A model generated the notes under the pieces. The model did not search any database. It was not told the DNA's origin and worked only from the letters and a program-made list of their open reading frames with translations. A stretch of 64,000 nt of DNA from Apodemus sylvaticus (taxonomy: Eukaryota > Chordata > Mammalia > Rodentia > Muridae): contig NC_067481.1 of the NCBI RefSeq assembly GCF_947179515.1, forward strand, positions 83,528,015 through 83,592,014, in the 5' to 3' direction. How positions within the stretch are numbered: position 1 is the stretch's first letter; each line of letters opens with the position of its first letter. Made by a program: the position numbers and the translations under genes. Below, one piece after another: positions 59,007 through 64,000 of the stretch.

Positions 59007-59437
59007 AATGGATGCAAAAAATGTGGTATATATACACAATGGAGTACTAGTCAGCCATTAGAAACAATGAATTTATGAAATTCTTAGGCAAATGGATGGA
59101 GCTGGAGAACATCATACTAAGTGAGGTAACCCAGTCTCAAAAGATCAATCATGGTATGCACTCACTGATAAGTGGATATTAGCCTGGAAAACTGGAATAC
59201 CCAAAACATAATCCACACTTCAAATGAGGTACAAGAATGGAGGAGTGGCCCCTGGTTCTGGAAGACTCAGTGTAGCAGTATAAGGCAAAACCAGAACAGG
59301 GAAGTGGGAAGGGGTGGGTGGGATAACAGGGAGAGGGAAGGGGGCTTATGTGACTTTAGGGGAGTGGGGGACCAGAAAAGGGGAAATCATTTGAAATGTA
59401 AATAAAAAAATACATCAAAGAAAAGAAAAGAAAAGAA
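59007..59437 (+). mobile_element. Short 5'-truncated L1 with perfect target duplication
   Basis: It begins within the ORF2 3' end (ATGGATGCAAAAAATGTGG, as at 15627-15645). The ORF2 stop follows near 59183, and then the same GGGAAGTGGGAAGGGGTGGG 3' UTR as the copy at 15801. It ends in AAATGTAAATAAAAAAATAC and an AAAAG-repeat tail. The flanking 16-mers are identical, so insertion is relatively recent or well preserved. The plus frame at 59172-59405 is 3' UTR, not a gene. Confidence 0.95.
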
Positions 59438-59453
59438 AAGAAACCCTTCTTCT
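59438..59453. repeat. Right target-site duplication of L1
   Basis: Exact copy of 58991-59006; it merges with the AAAAG tail on its left. Confidence 0.93.
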
Positions 59454-59848
59454 CTATTCCAGAAACAGTTGTAGCCTGAGAGGCCTTGGAACTGCAGTTG
59501 CTCTTGGGCTGTGATGGCGGGAGGGGATCAGGCTAGGGGTCCTCTCTATGCTGCAGAAATATTTCTGGAATAAGCACTGTGGAACCAATGAAAGTACAAG
59601 AGTGAAGATGTCACCAGTAGAACAAAACCAAGACACCATAGAAAGGTTTCATGACAAGGACCAGCCTCAGCTAGTTCAGGGTTCCTGAGAGAAGGGGTGT
59701 CTGGGAGCAGTGAAAACAACCTTGACTCTATGCCAAATTATGTGTACAAGCTGGCAGCCTATGTTCTGCTCAAGATGGCTCCCTAGACAGTTCTCTGTAG
59801 ATATCTTTTGGCTCTGCTGGAGACAGCTTTTCAGACTGTTCTCCCCAG

Positions 59849-59849
59849 T

Positions 59850-59881
<32 letters not shown>
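59849..59881. repeat. (GT)n microsatellite
   Basis: A GT run of about 32 bp inside the RMER1-like repeat. Confidence 0.95.
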
Positions 59882-60075
59882 ATTCTGCTCAGCTCGAGAC
59901 AGCCTTTTCTTGCTATTCTAAAAAACTCACTGGTTGATTCAGCTAGTAAGCATTCTAAAAGTTCTCTCTCTATATATATAGTTCATGGGTTTTCTGACAA
60001 AAGTCAGAAAAGCTGCTATAAAAAAAATTCTTGGATGTTCTAATGAAGTCATAAATCCTGTTAGAGAGATCAAAA

Positions 60076-60235
60076 TCAGAAAGTCAGAAAAAATTCTCTA
60101 AGACCTGTGTTCATTCTTCAAACAGCTTTCTCTGGATAGCTGCTAGAAAACACTCTAAAAGAGCTAGGTTTGCTCTCTCAGAAAAATTATTAGAAAAAAA
60201 AATTCTAAAAGAGCTATGAAAAATTAAAAGGGCTC
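60076..60235 (+). repeat. Segment duplicated at 62229-62388
   Basis: TCAGAAAGTCAGAAAAAATT through GCTATGAAAAATTAAAAG. The same order and roughly 90% identity recur 2.15 kb downstream in direct orientation. Confidence 0.85.
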
Positions 60236-60346
60236 TATTGTCTCTTCATGGATGTTCCAACTAAAATCATAAACCCTGCAAGAAAAAAATTTTAAAGAGC
60301 TCTGTTTGCTCTCCAAGAGATCTTCAGATGGCTCAGTTCTTTCTAG

Positions 60347-60387
60347 AAAAAAAAAAAACAAAAAACAAAACAAAACAAAACAAAAAC
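60347..60387. repeat. (CAAAA)n A-rich tract
   Basis: A14 followed by CAAAA units. Confidence 0.93.
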
Positions 60388-60999
60388 TACAAGGACAAAA
60401 AATGGAGAAGAACCTGAAGAAAAGGAGATTCAGCGATAGACCCAAAATGGGATCCAGCTCAAGGGGGCTGGGGAGGCTCCAAGGCCTGACTTTGAGGCTA
60501 TGGCTTTCTCACAAAAAAAGGGCCGAGTGTGACTGCCCTCCGAAAGACCCAACAAACAGCTGAAAGAGTCAGATGCAGATACTTACACCTAACCAATGGA
60601 CAGAAGCTGCTGACCCCCTGTTGTTGAATTAGGGAAAAGCTGAAAAAAGCTGTGGAGGAGGGTGATCCTGTAGGAGGACTAGCATTTTCAACTAACCTGG
60701 AATCCCAAGATCTCTCAGACACTGGGCCACCAACTGGGCAGCATGCACCAGCTGATGTAAGACAACCCCCTCGCCCCCCACCAATGCATATACAGCAGAG
60801 TACTGCTGGGTTTGGACTCAGTCAGAGAAGATGTACCTAACCTTCAAGAGACTGGAAGCCCCAGAGAGTGCAGAGGTCTGGCAGGGTGTAGGGTGTGAGG
60901 ATGGGAAAATCCTAGTGTAGATGGGGGAATGAGGTATGGGATGTGGAACCCATTAGAGGGTGGACTGGGAGGTGGATAAAATCTGGGCTGTAAAAAAAG

Positions 61000-62228
61000 A
61001 TTACATCATAAACAAAAACAATTCTAAAGAAAAGAAATGCTATCTCTTTCTGCTAGCTTATCTCCTGCAGACCAAAAGCCCAGTTTTTTAAAGTTTACAT
61101 ACCAGTTCAGTTATTTATTCCCAGTTCCCTGTTGACCATCCCATGAATCAGCATTCCTTGACCTTAGCCCCTTGACTCTTAGGAAAAGAACTGCAAGTAC
61201 TTTTCTTTTTTTTTTTCTTTTTAACATTTTGAAAGAATTCAGAGATCTGCCTGCCTTTGTAACCTTAGCCTAGAAGGACCTTGTCCTGAGATTAGCATTC
61301 TAATGACCATACCTGGAGCTAAATTAGCTCTGACCCATGCTGACCTTGAACTCAGGAATCTGCTTGCATTTGTATCTGCCTGTCTTTGAATATTTCTGAC
61401 AAACTGACTCATAGTGCAGCTGCCCTTGTGCCTTTAGATCTATGAAGCTCCTTGTACGATTCATATTGCATCCTTATATATTTGCATAGTTGAGAAACTA
61501 TATATTTTTGAACTTGTGTTTTTAGAATTCTTTTCCACATCCTTAAGGGTCCCAGAGTTTATCATTTTGCTAAAAACATAGGCATACCCTGGACTCCCAG
61601 ACTTCCTGTGGTTTCAAATTATCATGGAGTCATTAATATTAACAGGAAGAAAATTTCTCCAAGGAATGTGAAAAATATATGCATTAATATACAGACCAGC
61701 CTTACCCCACAGCAGCCATGGATATTCATAGAGGCCCATGCCTTCTTGGTCCTGTTCTAGGAGCAGGAACCAGGTCATTACACCCCTACTAAGGCCTTGT
61801 AGGACTCAGTGGTTTCCTGTAGGGTACTGTTTGCATTTTCATCAAAGTCAAAAATCACATGGCTGGTAACAAGCATTTGGAATTTACAGAAGCATCTGTG
61901 GCCAATTGTCAGATTGATAGAGGAATGACTGGATGTTTTAAACTATTTCTCCAGAATATTCTATTCCACATAGCAAGTCATGCTTGACAAATAGGGATTA
62001 CAAACAAATCTTTAAATAAACCATTAAAAAAATTCAATAATTAATATTTGGTCTTTGCAACCCTACTCTACTCTACTTTAACCTCATATATAACCACATC
62101 TTATTATGTGTGTTTTATTTGTATTATCTGGTTAACCTATCAACTGGAGTCGTTGGTTCATAGCTTATGGTTTCCCTTAGAGGCTAGAGGAGAGTGTAAG
62201 GTAAACTGGAGCTGGAGTTACAGAAAAG
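61000..62228. other. Unassigned sequence between repeat copies
   Basis: It may include old ERV/LTR-derived sequence: B1-like motifs AGAGATCTGCCTGCCTTTGT (about 61240) and TTGAACTCAGGAATCTGC (about 61347) occur without a full B1. No gene is seen; the 83-codon frame at 62048-62299 lacks a domain. Confidence 0.4.
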
Positions 62229-62388
62229 TCAGAAAGTCAGAAAAAATTCTCAAAGAACGATGTTCACTCTTCAGACAGCCTTCTCTGGATAGCTGCTAGA
62301 AAACATTCTAAAAGAGCTATGTTTGCTCTCTCAGATAAATTATTAGAAAAAAATTCTATAAGAGCTATGAAAAAATTAAAAGCGTTCT
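62229..62388 (+). repeat. Second copy of RMER1-like segment
   Basis: Matches 60076-60235 with about a dozen substitutions and small A-run indels. The rest of the RMER1-like element does not follow; after GCGTTCTGC the sequence diverges. Confidence 0.85.
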
Positions 62389-63057
62389 GCTTTTGTGAGC
62401 AGCTTGATATGGGTTCTAGGAATTAGTCCCAGGCTTTCTGGAAGAACAGGATGTGCTCTTAAGTGCTAAGTCATTTTTTCCACCTCCAATGCCATCAGAG
62501 TTCTAAAACGTTTTGATTTTCAAATTAGACTTTATTAATTTGGTAATTATGGAGAAAATTAATAAATCACATGTGTGATTTACTGGATTGAGTCTGGTTT
62601 GAATTTTTGCACAAATACATAGGAACAATTTTGAAATCTCTTTTTTTATTATTAAAAATAGAATCTTTTCTCATATAATACATCACAACTAGTTTCCTCT
62701 CCCTCTACTCCCCACACTGGTCCTAGATCTCCCCACTTTCTTTCTTCCTATTTTCCTCCTGAGAGGACTCACAGAGGTTTACAGCATGACAGGTTTCAAA
62801 CTGGCACTTCAGAAGACTAGGCCCAGATATCTGTTTCCCAGAACTGGAAAACTCCCAGGACTCAGGTAGATCAGAAACTACCCTATCAAGAGCAATGAAT
62901 CAGCAACAGTTTCCAGGCCCCAACCCCCAGCAAAATAGTTATGAAATGTCTCCAGAGCCCTAACCAATCCCATAGAATCCCATACCCTTTGAGATCGAGT
63001 CAACCAGTTGAGAGAAAGGTCACCTAACCCTCCCTCCTTGGAATTCCTCTAATATGC
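62389..63057. other. Unassigned sequence with an old L1 tail-like piece
   Basis: 62641-62760 (AATCTTTTCTCATATAATAC then C/T-rich) resembles a reversed old L1 3' end. The rest is unassigned; no gene is seen. Confidence 0.4.
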
Positions 63058-63111
63058 TTTATTTTATTTTATTTTATTTTATTTTATTTATTTTATTTTA
63101 TTTTATTTTTT
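63058..63111. repeat. (TTTTA)n pentanucleotide microsatellite
   Basis: About ten TTTTA units with one shortened TTTA unit. Confidence 0.96.
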
Positions 63112-63149
63112 AGTCTATGCAAGACTAATATGGTTTTGTTTTATTTTTT

Positions 63150-63455
63150 TTGATTAGGTATATTCTTTATTTACATTTCAAATGTTGTACCCTTTCCTGG
63201 CTCTTCCCTCCCCCGAAAATCCTGTAAGCCATCTCCCTTTCCCCAATCAACCCACCCCCAGTTCCCTTTCTTTGTATTCCTCTACACTATGGTATCAAGT
63301 CTTTCCAGGACCAAGGGCCTCTCCCCCATTTGGTGTCCAACAAGATCATCCTCTACTGCTGATGTGTTTGGGGCCATGAGTAACTTCAAGTGTACTCTTT
63401 GTTTGATGATTTTGTCCCTAGGAGTTCTGAGAGTGCTTGGTGATGCTTTATATTG
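63150..63455 (-). mobile_element. L1 3' UTR fragment, reverse
   Basis: From GGTATATTCTTTATTTACAT through TCCCTTTCCCCAATCAACCC to GGAGTTCTGAGAGTGCTTGG, matching 35435-35710. The A-tail side is the T-run near 63140-63150. 5'-truncated inside the 3' UTR, so no ORF2 remains. Frames here are artefacts. Confidence 0.85.
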
Positions 63456-63553
63456 GGCCTGTGAGCTCACCTGAAGGCTCCATCTTGGCAGACTACCCCA
63501 CACTCTAGCCAGCTGGACTTCTGCAGAATAAAACACTTTTGGCTTTTTCATCC

Positions 63554-63951
63554 TGTACTGGCTGGTTTTGTGTGTCAACTTGACACAGGCTGGAGTTATC
63601 ACAGAGAAAGGAGTTTCAGTTGGGGAAGTGCTTCCGTGAGATCCAGATGTGGGGAATTTTCTCAATTAGTGATCAAGGGGGAGGTACCCTTTTGGGTGGT
63701 ATCATCTCTGGGCTTGTAGTCTTGGGTTCTATAAGGGAGCAGACTGAGCAAGCCAGAGGATGCAAGCCAGTAATAAACATCCCTCCATGGCCTCTGCATC
63801 AGCTCCTGCTTCCTGACCTGCTAGAATTCCAGTCCTGACTTCCTTTAGTGATGAACAGCAATGTGGAAGTGTAAGCTGAATAAACCCTTTCCTCCCCAAC
63901 TTGCTTCTTGGTCATGATGTTTATGCAGGAATAGAAACCCTGACTAAGACA
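63554..63951 (+). mobile_element. Complete MaLR LTR (MT type) with 5-bp target duplication
   Basis: TGTACTGGCTGGTTTTGTGTG start, GTCAACTTGACACAGGCTGG, a promoter-like TCTATAAGGGAGCAG near 63729, an AATAAACCC polyadenylation signal near 63880, and a CCTGACTAAGACA end; 398 bp. CATCC stands at 63549-63553 and again at 63952-63956. It is a well-preserved solo LTR. MT LTRs are known alternative promoters in mouse oocytes; use here is not shown. Confidence 0.93.
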
Positions 63952-64000
63952 CATCCTATTTGCACTTCATTTCCTCTTCAGAAAAGAATAGGCCTTCAAG

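Larger units (their letters stand above)
59690..60995 (+). mobile_element. RMER1-like rodent repeat, longer copy
   Basis: The left part consists of loosely repeated TTCTAAAAGAGCTCTGTTTGCTC-like and CAGCTTTCTCTGG-like units (59750-60310). An A/C-rich run (60347-60387) follows, then the segment shared with 41300-41780 (from AAAGAGTCAGATGC to the G-rich end near 60990). It ends TAAAATCTGGGCTGTAAAAAAAG, polyadenylated-retroposon style. The frames at 60224-60840 fall within it. The family name is by memory. Confidence 0.55.

Noticed and set aside
60224..60840. Four overlapping frames of 62-85 codons
   Set aside because: All within the RMER1-like repeat; no domain and no conservation between its two copies.
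61230..61400. B1 SINE
   Set aside because: Two isolated B1-like motifs in the wrong spacing; no full B1 body.

Overview
The window looks like a gene-poor, AT-rich piece of a murine rodent genome, most likely Mus or a close relative. The evidence is its repeats: L1 copies with rodent-type ORF2 and 3' UTRs, B1/B2/B3/B4-type SINEs, MT/ORR-type MaLR LTRs, an ERV-L (MERVL-like) provirus with MT2-like LTRs, and long CA/GA/TCTA microsatellites. I recognised no rat-type ID element, which mildly favours Mus. I found no convincing host exon, RNA gene, CRISPR array or bacterial feature. Almost every long reading frame belongs to a broken retroelement.

Layout. 1-1.5 kb: an L1 3' fragment, a B2 SINE with perfect target-site repeats and a candidate ERVK-type LTR. 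4.3-4.7 kb: a MaLR LTR. 5.3-10.7 kb: an old, nearly full-length L1 on the minus strand carrying a nested 194-bp retroposon. 11.1-16.1 kb: another minus L1 fragment, then a plus-strand L1 with ORF2 broken by small indels. 16.1-23.9 kb: three nested insertions. An old L1 3' UTR is split by a ~1 kb unclassified element, which is split by a complete 6.4-kb ERV-L provirus (two 553-bp LTRs, leucine-type PBS, broken gag, protease, RT/RNase H, integrase, dUTPase, no env) with a GGCAG target duplication. 24-36 kb: several 5'-truncated or 5'-inverted L1s, MaLR LTRs and long microsatellites. 36-44.5 kb: mostly unique sequence with one B1 and one medium-reiterated repeat. 44.6-50.7 kb: a solo MT2-like LTR with target duplication, old L1/B3/B4/MaLR pieces, and a recent-looking 177-bp inverted duplication. 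50.7-59 kb: unique sequence with a MIR-like remnant. 59-64 kb: an L1 with a perfect 16-bp target duplication, an RMER1-like repeat with a displaced duplicate segment, an L1 3' UTR, and an intact MaLR LTR with a CATCC duplication.

The content is a layered record of retrotransposition. I see no operon-like or gene-to-gene relationships. The least explained structure is the inverted repeat at 49865-50741: arms about 97% identical with a 523-bp spacer, not matching any repeat family I recognise. All family names rest on pattern recognition, not database searches.
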